From Prolixibacteraceae bacterium (GTDB lineage Bacteria; Bacteroidota; Bacteroidia; Bacteroidales; Prolixibacteraceae), in assembly GCA_017998095.1 (NCBI GenBank), contig JAGODU010000056.1, forward strand, positions 1 through 24,208: a DNA stretch of 24,208 nt, read 5' to 3'. This document shows positions 15,174-23,013 of the stretch, in pieces. Both the position numbers and the translations under genes were made by a program. The stretch's first letter is position 1. Each line of letters starts with the position of its first letter. Below the pieces are notes generated by a model. That model saw only the letters and a program-made list of their open reading frames with translations. It searched no databases and was not told the DNA's origin.

Positions 15174-15211
15174 ACCAAACACCATAAGCGTTCTTTCTTG
15201 TGGTGTTTGGT
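15174..15211. repeat. Perfect 11-bp inverted repeat upstream of the EcsC gene
   Basis: ACCAAACACCA (15174-15184) is repeated inverted at 15201-15211 with a 16-base spacer. No T run follows on either strand. It covers the -33 region of the candidate EcsC promoter, so an operator is possible. The rest of the 292-bp gap between pfkA and this gene holds only the pfkA terminator. Confidence 0.5.
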
Positions 15212-15292
15212 AGTACTTTAGTATTAATCTGCTATGGTTGATATATATTTAGGAAAGTTGGGTTTAATTGAAGAAGCAAGGGATAAATAATG

Positions 15293-15325
15293 AAAAAGGC
15301 TGCCCCGGCAAACAGGACAGCCTTT
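15293..15325 (-). terminator. Terminator of pfkA
   Basis: AAAGGCTG (15325-15318 on the minus strand) pairs with CAGCCTTT (15302-15295), with two more G-C pairs beyond one bulged base. It runs into five T about 22 bp after the pfkA stop. Confidence 0.82.
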
Positions 15326-15346
15326 AGTATAATTATTCTAATATAG

Positions 15347-16342
15347 TTATGCAGAATTTATAACATTTTGAATGCTTAGCAGGTTGTTGTCTATTTCCCT
15401 GTTTGTTTTAACAACTTTAATGAGAGGGACATATACAATTTCGTCGTTTTGCATTCCCACCATTACGCTTTTCTGATCTTCAAGTAAGGCCTGAATAGCA
15501 GCTACTCCCATTTGAGTGGCCGCAACCCTGTCGGTTGCAGTTGGTGTTCCTCCTCTTTGCATGTGACCGAGAATTGAAACACGTGCATCTATTTCAGGAT
15601 ATTCTTTTTGAACTTTCTCTGCCAGTTTTAAAGCTCCGCCTGCATTTCCTCCTTCAGCAACAATGACGATTCCTGAACGCCTTTTCTTTTTGAAATCTCT
15701 TTCAAGGAAGGTTTTAAGATTATCTTCACCCGAATGTTCTTCAGGGATTACAATTACTTCAGCACCACAGGCAATACCTGCTTTTAAAGCAAGCTGTCCG
15801 GCTTCCCTGCCCATAACTTCAACAAAGAATATTCTTCCATGTGAATTAGCAGTGTCTTTGATTTTGTCAACAGCCTGAACTACTGTATTTAATGCTGTAT
15901 CATATCCGATAGTGTATTCTGTTCCGAACATATCATTATCGATAGTGCCCGGTATGCCAATGAACGGCATTTCATATTGTTGAGAGAAAGCCAGTGCTCC
16001 GGTAAAGCTACCATCGCCACCAATTACTACGACAGCATCGATATCGTTATCTATTAGATTCTTATATGCTTTGGCCATTCCTTCATCGGTTTTGAATTCC
16101 ATGCTTCTGGCGGTCTGAAGGAAGGTTCCTCCCTGTTGTATAATACCGCTAACGTCGTTGGATTTCAATGGGATAAAGTCGCCTTCAATCATTCCCTGAT
16201 AACCTCTTCTTATTCCTACAACTTCCATGTCATTGGCTATTGCTGCACGGGTTACTGCCCTGATGGCTGCATTCATGCCCGGAGCATCGCCACCTGATGT
16301 GAAAACCCCTATTTTTTTAATGCCTTTACGTTTTTCTATCAT
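15347..16342 (-). CDS. pfkA: ATP-dependent 6-phosphofructokinase
   Basis: This 331-residue enzyme phosphorylates fructose 6-phosphate to fructose 1,6-bisphosphate in glycolysis (cytoplasm). Motifs are complete: the nucleotide loop FTSGGDAPGMNAAIR (from residue 14), GGDGS (108-112), the catalytic PGTIDND (131-137), MGREAG, a PEEHSGED segment and HMQRGGTPTATDR near the end. Gly at position 111 (GGDG rather than GGDD) points to ATP rather than pyrophosphate as the donor. The length is normal for bacterial PfkA. ATG at 16342 is preferred over a TTG two codons upstream. A candidate -7 element ends 25 bp upstream, so it probably has its own promoter after ispH, and a terminator follows. Confidence 0.97.
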   Translation of the reverse strand: MIEKRKGIKKIGVFTSGGDAPGMNAAIRAVTRAAIANDMEVVGIRRGYQGMIEGDFIPLKSNDVSGIIQQGGTFLQTARSMEFKTDEGMAKAYKNLIDNDIDAVVVIGGDGSFTGALAFSQQYEMPFIGIPGTIDNDMFGTEYTIGYDTALNTVVQAVDKIKDTANSHGRIFFVEVMGREAGQLALKAGIACGAEVIVIPEEHSGEDNLKTFLERDFKKKRRSGIVIVAEGGNAGGALKLAEKVQKEYPEIDARVSILGHMQRGGTPTATDRVAATQMGVAAIQALLEDQKSVMVGMQNDEIVYVPLIKVVKTNREIDNNLLSIQNVINSA

Positions 16343-16367
16343 AATCAAATGAATTTGAAGTACGGAG

Positions 16368-16375
16368 CAAATTTA
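16368..16375 (-). promoter_or_regulatory. Candidate -7 element of pfkA
   Basis: TAAATTTG on the minus strand matches TAnnTTTG, followed by C as in many Bacteroidota promoters. It ends 25 bp before the pfkA ATG. Confidence 0.42.
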
Positions 16376-16419
16376 AGAAGAATTAAGATTAATGGCCTTT
16401 CTTATCTTCGATATTGTTT

Positions 16420-17286
16420 TTATTCTTTAATATTTAAAATAGCTGTAACATGATCCCTTACATTTTCCATTAGCCACCGGGGGGTTGAGGTAGCTCCGGT
16501 TATGCCAATTGTTTCAATATCGGAAAGCCATTCCGGTTTTATTTCTTCGGGTTTTGAAATAAAATAGCACTGTGGATTGATTTTCAAACATTCATTAAAT
16601 AAGAGATTTCCGTTTGAACTGTTTTTTCCGCTTACGAAAATTACTACATCGTATTTAGCGGAAAACTCTCTTAACCGGGGAACCCTGTTGGCTACCTGCC
16701 TGCAAATTGTATCGTGAATTTTAATATCACTCTTTGCTCTTGCCTTTATTTCTGCACTAATGATGTGAAAATCTTCAAGGGGGAAGGTGGTCTGACTAAA
16801 GACTTCAACAGGATTATCAAAATTTACCTTTTCCAGGTCTTCAATTTTTGAAATAACAACTGCATTGTTTTGTGTTTGCCCGGCAAGACCAACGACTTCA
16901 GCATGACCTTTCTTTCCAATTATCACTATCTGTCCATCTTGTGAAGAAATATTCTCAAATGCTGATTTAATCCTGTCCTGAAGTTTAAGCACTACGGGAC
17001 AAGTGGCGTCTAAAATTTTGTTGTTATTTTCTTTCAGCGTTTTATATGTAGAAGGGGGCTCGCCGTGTGTGCGTATTAAAACGGTGTGGTTGGATATGTT
17101 TGAAATTTCATCCTTAATGACATTTTGAAGGCCAAGAGCTTCAAGCCTTTCTATTTCTTCATGATTGTGAACTATCTCCCCCAGACTATATAGTTTCTTA
17201 TTGTCAGGAAGATAGTTTTCAACAGTGTCGATAGCTCTTCTGACTCCGAAACAAAAGCCTGACCCGGGTTCTATATCAATCTTCAT
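16420..17286 (-). CDS. ispH: 4-hydroxy-3-methylbut-2-enyl diphosphate reductase
   Basis: This 288-residue enzyme catalyses the last step of the MEP pathway, making IPP and DMAPP from HMBPP with a [4Fe-4S] cluster. The three cluster cysteines are present: Cys12 (GSGFCFGV), Cys96 (DATCPVV) and Cys195 (TICRQVANR). Substrate-binding residues also stand: His41 in VHN, His74 in RTHGEPP, His128 and Glu130 in KKGHAEV, Thr166-167 in SQTT, and the C-terminal GITGATSTP segment. The length is typical of the short bacterial form. Its ATG lies inside the end of cmk (11-bp overlap), so the two are co-transcribed and probably translationally coupled, an arrangement seen in other Bacteroidota. Confidence 0.98.
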   Translation of the reverse strand: MKIDIEPGSGFCFGVRRAIDTVENYLPDNKKLYSLGEIVHNHEEIERLEALGLQNVIKDEISNISNHTVLIRTHGEPPSTYKTLKENNNKILDATCPVVLKLQDRIKSAFENISSQDGQIVIIGKKGHAEVVGLAGQTQNNAVVISKIEDLEKVNFDNPVEVFSQTTFPLEDFHIISAEIKARAKSDIKIHDTICRQVANRVPRLREFSAKYDVVIFVSGKNSSNGNLLFNECLKINPQCYFISKPEEIKPEWLSDIETIGITGATSTPRWLMENVRDHVTAILNIKE

Positions 17287-17974
17287 GAGTTATCTCCTTA
17301 ACTTTATTTATTGCCCATTCAAGCTGCTGTTCTCTGGTCATATTACTGCTGTCAAGAACAAAGGCATCGTTGGCTTTCCTGAGCGGACTTTCTTTTCTGC
17401 TCTGATCGATGGTATCCCTTTCGATTACATTCTTTAGAATTTCTTCGTAAGTAGCATTTGAGCCTTTGGCTTGGAGTTCATCGTATCTTCTTTGTGCCCT
17501 GATTTCAGGAGTGGCAGTCATGAAAATCTTTAATTCAGCATCCGGATAAACAACTGTGCCAATGTCTCTTCCATCCATTACAATACCTTTTTGCCTTCCC
17601 ATTTCCTTTTGCAATTTTACCATTGCAGCTCGTACTTCCCTGATTGTAGCTACCGGACTTACGTTGTTTGAAACTTCAAGTTCCCTTATTTCTTTTTCTA
17701 CATTTTCACCATTAAGGTAAGTATCGCTTTTTAATTCAGCAGGGTTGTACTTGAATTCTATTTTTATTTCAGGAAGAAGATCTATAAGCTTTTCTTTATC
17801 AACAATCTGATTATTTATAAAACCTTTACGAAGGGCGAATAAAGTAACGGCCCTGTACATCGAGCCTGAATCTATATAGTTGTATTCAAGAAGTTTAGCC
17901 AGCTCTTTTGATAAAGTACTTTTGCCACATGATGAATGACCATCAACGGCAATTATAATTTTTTTATTAGTCAT
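17276..17974 (-). CDS. cmk: Cytidylate kinase
   Basis: This 232-residue enzyme phosphorylates CMP/dCMP with ATP. The P-loop GHSSCGKST (12-20) follows the first strand. The CMP-binding features are in order: YIDSGSMYRA, the CMK-specific insert around residues 65-105, VATIREVRAAMVKLQ, then MDGRDIGTVVYPDAELKIF and the lid RAQRRYDE with downstream ERDTIDQSRKESPL. All expected conserved residues are visible. The Ser-Ser-Cys in the P-loop is a mild variation. A perfect -7 promoter match lies 17 bp upstream of its ATG. It is followed by ispH with an 11-bp overlap and preceded, 66 bp upstream, by porQ. Confidence 0.97.
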   Translation of the reverse strand: MTNKKIIIAVDGHSSCGKSTLSKELAKLLEYNYIDSGSMYRAVTLFALRKGFINNQIVDKEKLIDLLPEIKIEFKYNPAELKSDTYLNGENVEKEIRELEVSNNVSPVATIREVRAAMVKLQKEMGRQKGIVMDGRDIGTVVYPDAELKIFMTATPEIRAQRRYDELQAKGSNATYEEILKNVIERDTIDQSRKESPLRKANDAFVLDSSNMTREQQLEWAINKVKEITHED

Positions 17975-17991
17975 CAGTTTAAATTTGAAAG

Positions 17992-17999
17992 CAAAGATA
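17992..17999 (-). promoter_or_regulatory. Candidate -7 element of cmk-ispH
   Basis: TATCTTTG on the minus strand fits TAnnTTTG, followed by C. It is identical to the element before porQ. It ends 17 bp before the cmk ATG, implying a very short leader. Confidence 0.42.
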
Positions 18000-18040
18000 A
18001 TGTTTTGGAAATACAGATTAAAACAACAGCAATCGGGTAA

Positions 18041-19090
18041 TTAATGTTTAAAATCTGAGGGATTGAATGAAACGGAAAAGATATTTGAAATTCCGCTTAG
18101 ATGATAGCTCGATATAGCATAAGATAATCTGAACTTTGATATTTTAAAATTGAATCCTCCTGATAATCCTACGAATCCGCTATTGCTTTTTACTGAAAGT
18201 TCTCTTTTCCTTTGGAAGTTGTATCCTAATCCAATCGAGAAGTTTTTGCTTGGGACAAATTCCATTCCTATAATGACATGCCTTAAAAACTGTGTAATAA
18301 TATCATCAGACTTGCCTTCAAGCATTTGGCCTTCTTTTTCATTGTCTTTATCCCAGGTAGTTTTATCCGTTAACTTCCAATTGTGTAACTGGTTTAAGGT
18401 AACACAAAAGCGGAAAGGCGCATGAGCAAGTTTTTGGGAAAAACCTATTTGTATATCAAAAGGGAGGGGTTCATTTATGTCTTCAGTAAGGTATTGATAA
18501 GAATGGATTATAGTACCCATATTTTTTAATACTAAGCCTGCTGAGAATAAGCCTGTTGAATCAGTGATAGATGCTCCAAGGTCGGCAGCTATTCCAAATG
18601 AATTATAAGTTTCGTAAACTGAATAAATAGGTTTGATATTGATTCCCAATGTTATATTTTTCCAAATGTTGCGGGAGTATATAAGGTTAAGAGCATAGTC
18701 GGCTGCAGTAAAAGTAGCCCCCGTTTTAACACCGGTGTTTAGGCTTTCTTCAAACTTACCATAGTTGATGTAATGCATTCCGACAGCAAAATTTCCGATT
18801 TTGTCGTAATGACGCGAATAAGCAACATATCCGTAATTGATATCGGAAATATAATTCACATAATTGACGGTCACATGGTTATGCATTCCGGGCATCAACA
18901 GAGCAGGGTTGTAATAGCTTAACTGAAGTTCAGTACTGTCTATTAAGCCAGCCTGAAAACCGCCTAATGCACTTACTCTTGCTGAAGATGATAAATTAAG
19001 GAAATCGTAGGTTGAGCTTCCCCCGAATTGGGAAAACCCTTTGAATGTTAACAAAAGCAGCAGAATAAATGTAAATCTTATCCTCATCAT
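18041..19090 (-). CDS. porQ: Type IX secretion system protein PorQ
   Basis: This 349-residue outer-membrane barrel has a signal peptide (1-20, ending KGFSQ). The PorQ/PorV-like N-terminus reads STYDFLNLSSSARVSALGG, followed by SYYNPALL, NYVNYISDINYGYVAYSRHY, MHYINYGKFEE and long amphipathic strands to the C-terminus. PorQ belongs to the FadL-like group with PorV and is required for T9SS function, possibly with PorZ in lipopolysaccharide-linked processing of cargo. The window contains two T9SS cargo proteins (10278-12380 and 19708-22344), so the system is in use. Adjacency of porQ to cmk is also seen in other Bacteroidota. Tandem ATGs occur at 19090 and 19087; the first is used here. Confidence 0.92.
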   Translation of the reverse strand: MMRIRFTFILLLLLTFKGFSQFGGSSTYDFLNLSSSARVSALGGFQAGLIDSTELQLSYYNPALLMPGMHNHVTVNYVNYISDINYGYVAYSRHYDKIGNFAVGMHYINYGKFEESLNTGVKTGATFTAADYALNLIYSRNIWKNITLGINIKPIYSVYETYNSFGIAADLGASITDSTGLFSAGLVLKNMGTIIHSYQYLTEDINEPLPFDIQIGFSQKLAHAPFRFCVTLNQLHNWKLTDKTTWDKDNEKEGQMLEGKSDDIITQFLRHVIIGMEFVPSKNFSIGLGYNFQRKRELSVKSNSGFVGLSGGFNFKISKFRLSYAISSYHLSGISNIFSVSFNPSDFKH

Positions 19091-19110
19091 TACCGTTTAA
19101 CAATTAACGC

Positions 19111-19118
19111 CAAAGATA
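19111..19118 (-). promoter_or_regulatory. Candidate -7 element of porQ
   Basis: TATCTTTG on the minus strand matches TAnnTTTG and ends 20 bp before the porQ ATG. The nearest TTTG upstream is too far (26 bp) to be a normal -33 element. Confidence 0.42.
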
Positions 19119-19165
19119 AATTTTTATTATTATCGTGCTATTGTCAAAATGAAATATGAGCATAT

Positions 19166-19198
19166 AAAAAACAACTGCCGAAGTAAATCCGGCAGTTG
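19166..19198 (-). terminator. Terminator after the small membrane-protein gene
   Basis: CAACTGCCG (19198-19190 on the minus strand) pairs perfectly with CGGCAGTTG (19180-19172) around a 9-base loop and runs into six T. It separates the minus-strand gene ending at 19292 from porQ. Confidence 0.85.
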
Positions 19199-19291
19199 CA
19201 TTTCAGTTTAAATATTTTGTATAAGAATCGATTATTACTAATATTTTTTAATCAACCTTATTATTCTTCTTCGATAAGAAGAAGAGAGGTG

Positions 19292-19675
19292 TCATCGGAT
19301 ATCTTTGTTTCTCATTGTTGCAAGATATTCGATGAGAAAACCCGCTCGTGCCTTACAGCAATATTCAAGATATGTTTTTTCCAATTGCAAGAACCTTGAA
19401 TTGAAAATTATTTTATGACTGTGGTTGAATAAAAATAAAAAGTTGGAATTAGGATTAGAAATCAGCTTCAAAGGAATAGCTCCTTCTGCTTTATCAGGTA
19501 TTCTTGCACTGCTTGTTACAAGTCCTGAGTCATCATTTGGAACATAAATCTGACTTTCGCTTGTTTTTTCATTATTGTTAGATTCAATCTTATTGTTAAG
19601 ATAAACCATAAGTCCAATCATCAGCAGAAAGCCAATGATTTTAATACGGGTTATATTTTTAACTGACAAGTTCAT
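19292..19675 (-). CDS. Small membrane-anchored protein of unknown function
   Basis: I do not recognise this 127-residue frame. It has a basic N-terminus and one hydrophobic segment (about 11-27), then an Asn/Glu/Ser-rich linker and a C-terminal part with KTYLEYCCKARAGF. The first 70 residues look like a normal anchored envelope protein. The last 55 have a different character (many Phe, Asn and rare combinations). Just beyond its TGA, the neighbouring frame (19311-19261) encodes ETKISDDTSLLLIEEE and a stop just before the terminator, so a frameshift near the 3' end is possible. A good candidate promoter lies 15 bp upstream of the ATG, so the gene is probably expressed. It follows the sialate O-acetylesterase by 32 bp. 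Confidence 0.5.
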   Translation of the reverse strand: MNLSVKNITRIKIIGFLLMIGLMVYLNNKIESNNNEKTSESQIYVPNDDSGLVTSSARIPDKAEGAIPLKLISNPNSNFLFLFNHSHKIIFNSRFLQLEKTYLEYCCKARAGFLIEYLATMRNKDIR

Positions 19676-19689
19676 ATCTTAATTCATGC

Positions 19690-19720
19690 CAAATGTATAA
19701 AATGTTATCACTTTATCAAA
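19690..19720 (-). promoter_or_regulatory. Well-formed Bacteroidota promoter for the small membrane protein
   Basis: On the minus strand TTTG (19720-19717) and TACATTTG (19697-19690) are separated by 19 bp, the expected -33/-7 arrangement. The -33 box lies inside the last codons of the esterase gene. The -7 box ends 14 bp before the ATG at 19675. Confidence 0.55.
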
Positions 19721-22344
19721 ATCAGTTTGCTAGTTCGATATACCCCACCGGCTTCCATTTTTATGAAATAGATGTTATTGCCAAGACCATGGCAATCGAG
19801 GGTAATCTTATGACTACCTGCTTTCTTAAAAGATTCTGAAATAGTTTTAACTTTTCTCCCTGTTATATCGAATAATTCAAGTTTCACACTTCCCGGGTTA
19901 GAAATAGTGTACGAAATTGTAGAAAAGGAATCGGCAGGATTAGGCATGCAGTTGAGTGAAATATTTTCATTCCTCAGTGAGTTGACAGAAACATTTGTTG
20001 TATCGGTCACAGTACTTGTATCTTCAATAGCAATTGCAATATAATCGAAGCTCATCCATCCCCATGAATCGTCGAGGGCTATTGTATTCAAGCCTTTGTT
20101 TAAATTTACGTTCATAACAAGACTCATCCACGTAGTTGTGTTAGGAGCAGTGAAATTAATGTCACCCTTATTGACACCATTGATAAACAAAGTTTGAGCT
20201 TTAGGTGATTGATAATTCAGAAGATATCTGATTGTTAATGAATACTCATCTGTTTCAGGGACTTCAACATTATCGAATGTTAAAACCCAGCCACTTTGAA
20301 GGTCAAGATATTTCTTACCACTGCATTTATTGTTGCTTACTACTGAGCCGGTTCCGGTATAAGTAGCTGACTCGGCTTCATAATAAACAATTTTTAGTTT
20401 GGTAACGTAAATTGCTGAAGATGCTGAAGTTACTGAAATGTCTGTATTGTCGGTTACTTTAGCAGTATATGAAAATTCACCTGCTTCTGATGGCGTCCAT
20501 TTAGCTTCATAAGGTTTTGTTTCGTCGCTGCCAACTAATTTTCCATCAATGTAAAAATCAACTTGTTTTACTGTTCTTCCTTTTGGGGCAGTTGCATCAG
20601 CAATAAGAGTGATTTCTGTTCCGGGAGCAGTAATTCCTCCAACATCAGTTCTTATGCTGATAGTGGGCAGTGGGTCAATGACATTGATAGTGATATTCTT
20701 TTCAAGAATAATGGAAGGGTTATTAATATCGGTGATTTTCAAAGAATAAGTGGTAGTATCCTGAGGCAGAACTCTTATTCCGGATATTGGATCAACAATA
20801 CTTCCATTTAAAGTTACTTCAGCTGCTCCGTAAGTTTCCCAGCTTAATACTGAAGTTTGTCCCCGTTCCAATAATGAAGCAGAGGCATTGAAAGACTTGA
20901 TAACAAATCCCGGATCGTTGATGTTTATTTTGAAAGGAGCAGCGGGCAGGCCTTCAGCATTATACAGATTTACCCCTGCAGGATTGTACTCCCAGGCATA
21001 TCTTAATTCTTCCACACCTATATTTTCAATGATTACTGAATCACCTTTAAGGGAAGCATTAGCCCATTTTAAAATGCCATCTTTTCCTGCATAAGCAAAA
21101 CCGGTAATCGATCCTGTTGTTGAATTTTTGGCTACAAGCCCGCTTCCCGTATGGTCAAATTTAACAACTACTTTTCCGTCATTACTCAGATAATGGCTTT
21201 TATATCTTGGGCCTGAATATACGATATCTTCATTGTAAGCAATCTTTCTTGCACATAATGCAAGCCTTTCACCAACAGGGATTTTATCTTTAGGGTGAAT
21301 GTCGACATCGCCTATATCAATTGTTACTGCTTCAGCAGTATTTGGAAGGGCGAGAGCTCTGGTTTGATTTGCTCTTAGCTGAGGCCATGCATCCCAGGTG
21401 TTTGGTTCCGGATATACTTCTCCGAAATTAGGTAGTTGAACCCAAATAAATGGAAGATTTTCATTTCCCCATAGCTTTCGCCATTCAGTAATCATCTTTT
21501 TAAACAAACTTCCATATTCAAGGGCATCTTCAATGTTATCAGCGTTTGATTCTCCCTGATACCAGATAAATCCTTTTATTGGAAAACCTGCTAATGGCTT
21601 GAGCATTTGGTTATAACAGACAGTGGGTTGTCTTTCCTGATAGGTACCTCCGGCAAGGACAACATCTTCTTCATCATACCCAAGAGTTTCTTCACTCATC
21701 CATGCTTCAATTCTTGCTCCGCCATAAGAAGTGTTAATTATTCCAACTGGAACATTAATATCAGAGTACAATGCTTTGGCAAAATAATATCCGGTAGCAG
21801 TGAAATTCCCCACAAAAGCCTTAGTTGCCGGAGTCCATGCACATCCTGATGGCAAAACATCCTTTTCTTCCTTTGAAATAGTTTTAGGAATCTGGAACTG
21901 ACGTATCATTTGATTGTTTGCAGATGCAATTTCATTTGCACCGTTATTTGCATTGCTGACGGTCATTTCCATATTTGATTGTCCGCTGGCTAACCATACA
22001 TCTCCTACATATACATTTGTAAGAGTTTTAGTTGCATCGCCCGAAGTTATAACCATTTCAAAGGGACCTCCGGCTTCCATAGCTGGCAATATTACTTTCC
22101 ATTTTTTATCATTGTCAACAATCCCCGTTGAGCTTGCTCCATTAATTGCAACAGAAACTTCAGAACCTGCATTTCCAGTTCCTGTAACAGGAATTTCTGC
22201 CCCCCTTTGAAGTACCATGCCACTATTGAAAATGTTTGATGTTTGAACCTGTGAGTGAGCTTTAAACGAAAGGCATAATAGCAGAATAAGAACAACTAAA
22301 ATGATTTCGCTTGTTTTAACAATCAGATAATTTCTAATTTTCAT
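19708..22344 (-). CDS. Sialate O-acetylesterase-like protein, multidomain, T9SS-exported
   Basis: This 878-residue secreted protein starts with a signal segment (about 12-31). An SGNH/SASA esterase domain spans roughly 35-460. The nucleophile Ser123 is in GQSNMEM, followed by INTSYGGARIEAW, WYQGESN (261-267) and the Asp/His pair D348-I-H350 in GDVDIHPKD. It would remove O-acetyl groups from sialic acid or other acetylated sugars. Two Ig-like domains follow (about 475-555 and 560-650), then a CBM6/35-like carbohydrate-binding domain (about 655-785, YYEAESATYTG... to SFDYIAI), and a T9SS sorting domain from about 800 (NPADSFSTISYTI, LFDITGRKV, IYFIKME). It is probably a cell-surface or extracellular glycan esterase. 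True substrate uncertain: these enzymes also act on acetyl-xylan or pectin. Confidence 0.92.
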   Translation of the reverse strand: MKIRNYLIVKTSEIILVVLILLLCLSFKAHSQVQTSNIFNSGMVLQRGAEIPVTGTGNAGSEVSVAINGASSTGIVDNDKKWKVILPAMEAGGPFEMVITSGDATKTLTNVYVGDVWLASGQSNMEMTVSNANNGANEIASANNQMIRQFQIPKTISKEEKDVLPSGCAWTPATKAFVGNFTATGYYFAKALYSDINVPVGIINTSYGGARIEAWMSEETLGYDEEDVVLAGGTYQERQPTVCYNQMLKPLAGFPIKGFIWYQGESNADNIEDALEYGSLFKKMITEWRKLWGNENLPFIWVQLPNFGEVYPEPNTWDAWPQLRANQTRALALPNTAEAVTIDIGDVDIHPKDKIPVGERLALCARKIAYNEDIVYSGPRYKSHYLSNDGKVVVKFDHTGSGLVAKNSTTGSITGFAYAGKDGILKWANASLKGDSVIIENIGVEELRYAWEYNPAGVNLYNAEGLPAAPFKININDPGFVIKSFNASASLLERGQTSVLSWETYGAAEVTLNGSIVDPISGIRVLPQDTTTYSLKITDINNPSIILEKNITINVIDPLPTISIRTDVGGITAPGTEITLIADATAPKGRTVKQVDFYIDGKLVGSDETKPYEAKWTPSEAGEFSYTAKVTDNTDISVTSASSAIYVTKLKIVYYEAESATYTGTGSVVSNNKCSGKKYLDLQSGWVLTFDNVEVPETDEYSLTIRYLLNYQSPKAQTLFINGVNKGDINFTAPNTTTWMSLVMNVNLNKGLNTIALDDSWGWMSFDYIAIAIEDTSTVTDTTNVSVNSLRNENISLNCMPNPADSFSTISYTISNPGSVKLELFDITGRKVKTISESFKKAGSHKITLDCHGLGNNIYFIKMEAGGVYRTSKLILIK

Positions 22345-22509
22345 TTTTTAATCTTTTGAACTATGAACAGATATAAATACCTATGAAAAAATGTAAGTAT
22401 AAAATATACTTTTTGACTAACTAAACGATGTAAATTAAAGCAATCCTGTGTAATAGAGTTAGGACAAATAGTTCAAATTAGGGTGTAAAATGTTTCATTT
22501 ATTTTATCA
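22345..22509. other. Intergenic region with a weak AT-rich hairpin
   Basis: AAGTATA (22395-22401) and TATACTT (22405-22411) form a 7-bp hairpin followed on the minus strand by ACATTTTTT. It could weakly end the EamA/YkgJ transcript. No perfect TAnnTTTG element for the esterase is visible. Confidence 0.35.
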
Positions 22510-23013
22510 TCAGAAATAATTTTTTTTCATTTCTTCAACAATTCCATAGACAACCGGACAAACTTCGCAGTTATGTAGCGTTATTTTTAATATTTGTTGC
22601 ATTTTCCTTCTGTCAGTGTGCGGGTACTCCCTGCATGCCTTGGGTCTGCTTTCGTACACCATGCAGTAATTATCACTCATTAAGAAGGGGCAGGGGGTAT
22701 CATTGAAAACAAAGTCTTTATCTTCATCGATATGGAGATATTTTTCTACAAAAAGGGAAGGTTTAATCTTAAAATGCTTTGAAAGACGGTCGATATCTTT
22801 TTCAGTTACAATAGGACTAATAGAGCTGCAGCAGTTGGCGCATTCCAGGCAATCGAAATAGTTGAATGCCTCCTCGTGTAAAAGGTGGAAAGCATCATCA
22901 ACTTCAGTGGTTTTCTTTGCTTTAAGCTTTTGGAAAAAAGACTTTAACTCTTTGGAGTCTTTTTTTACTAGTTCTTTTAGTTCCTTAGTCGAGCGGTATG
23001 GGATCCGGTCCAT
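22510..23013 (-). CDS. YkgJ-family cysteine-cluster protein
   Basis: This 167-residue soluble protein has the YkgJ/UPF0153 pattern of metal-binding cysteines: Cys55, Cys58, Cys61 and Cys62 in CLECANCC; Cys108, Cys117 and Cys127 in the CPF...YCMVYESRPKACREYP segment; and Cys149 and Cys152 in CEVCPVVY. The family is predicted to bind zinc or an iron-sulfur cluster; its function is unknown. The Tyr-Glu-Ser-Arg-Pro-x-x-Cys-Arg-x-Tyr-Pro motif is typical. The start is ATG 23013 rather than a start 15 codons upstream, because the residues from MDRIPYRSTKEL on look like the family. It overlaps the 3' end of the EamA gene by 29 bp, so the pair forms an operon. Confidence 0.87.
   Translation of the reverse strand: MDRIPYRSTKELKELVKKDSKELKSFFQKLKAKKTTEVDDAFHLLHEEAFNYFDCLECANCCSSISPIVTEKDIDRLSKHFKIKPSLFVEKYLHIDEDKDFVFNDTPCPFLMSDNYCMVYESRPKACREYPHTDRRKMQQILKITLHNCEVCPVVYGIVEEMKKNYF

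Noticed and set aside
15174..15211. Intrinsic terminator for pfkA
   Set aside because: No U-run on either strand, and a proper terminator exists closer to the pfkA stop at 15293-15325.
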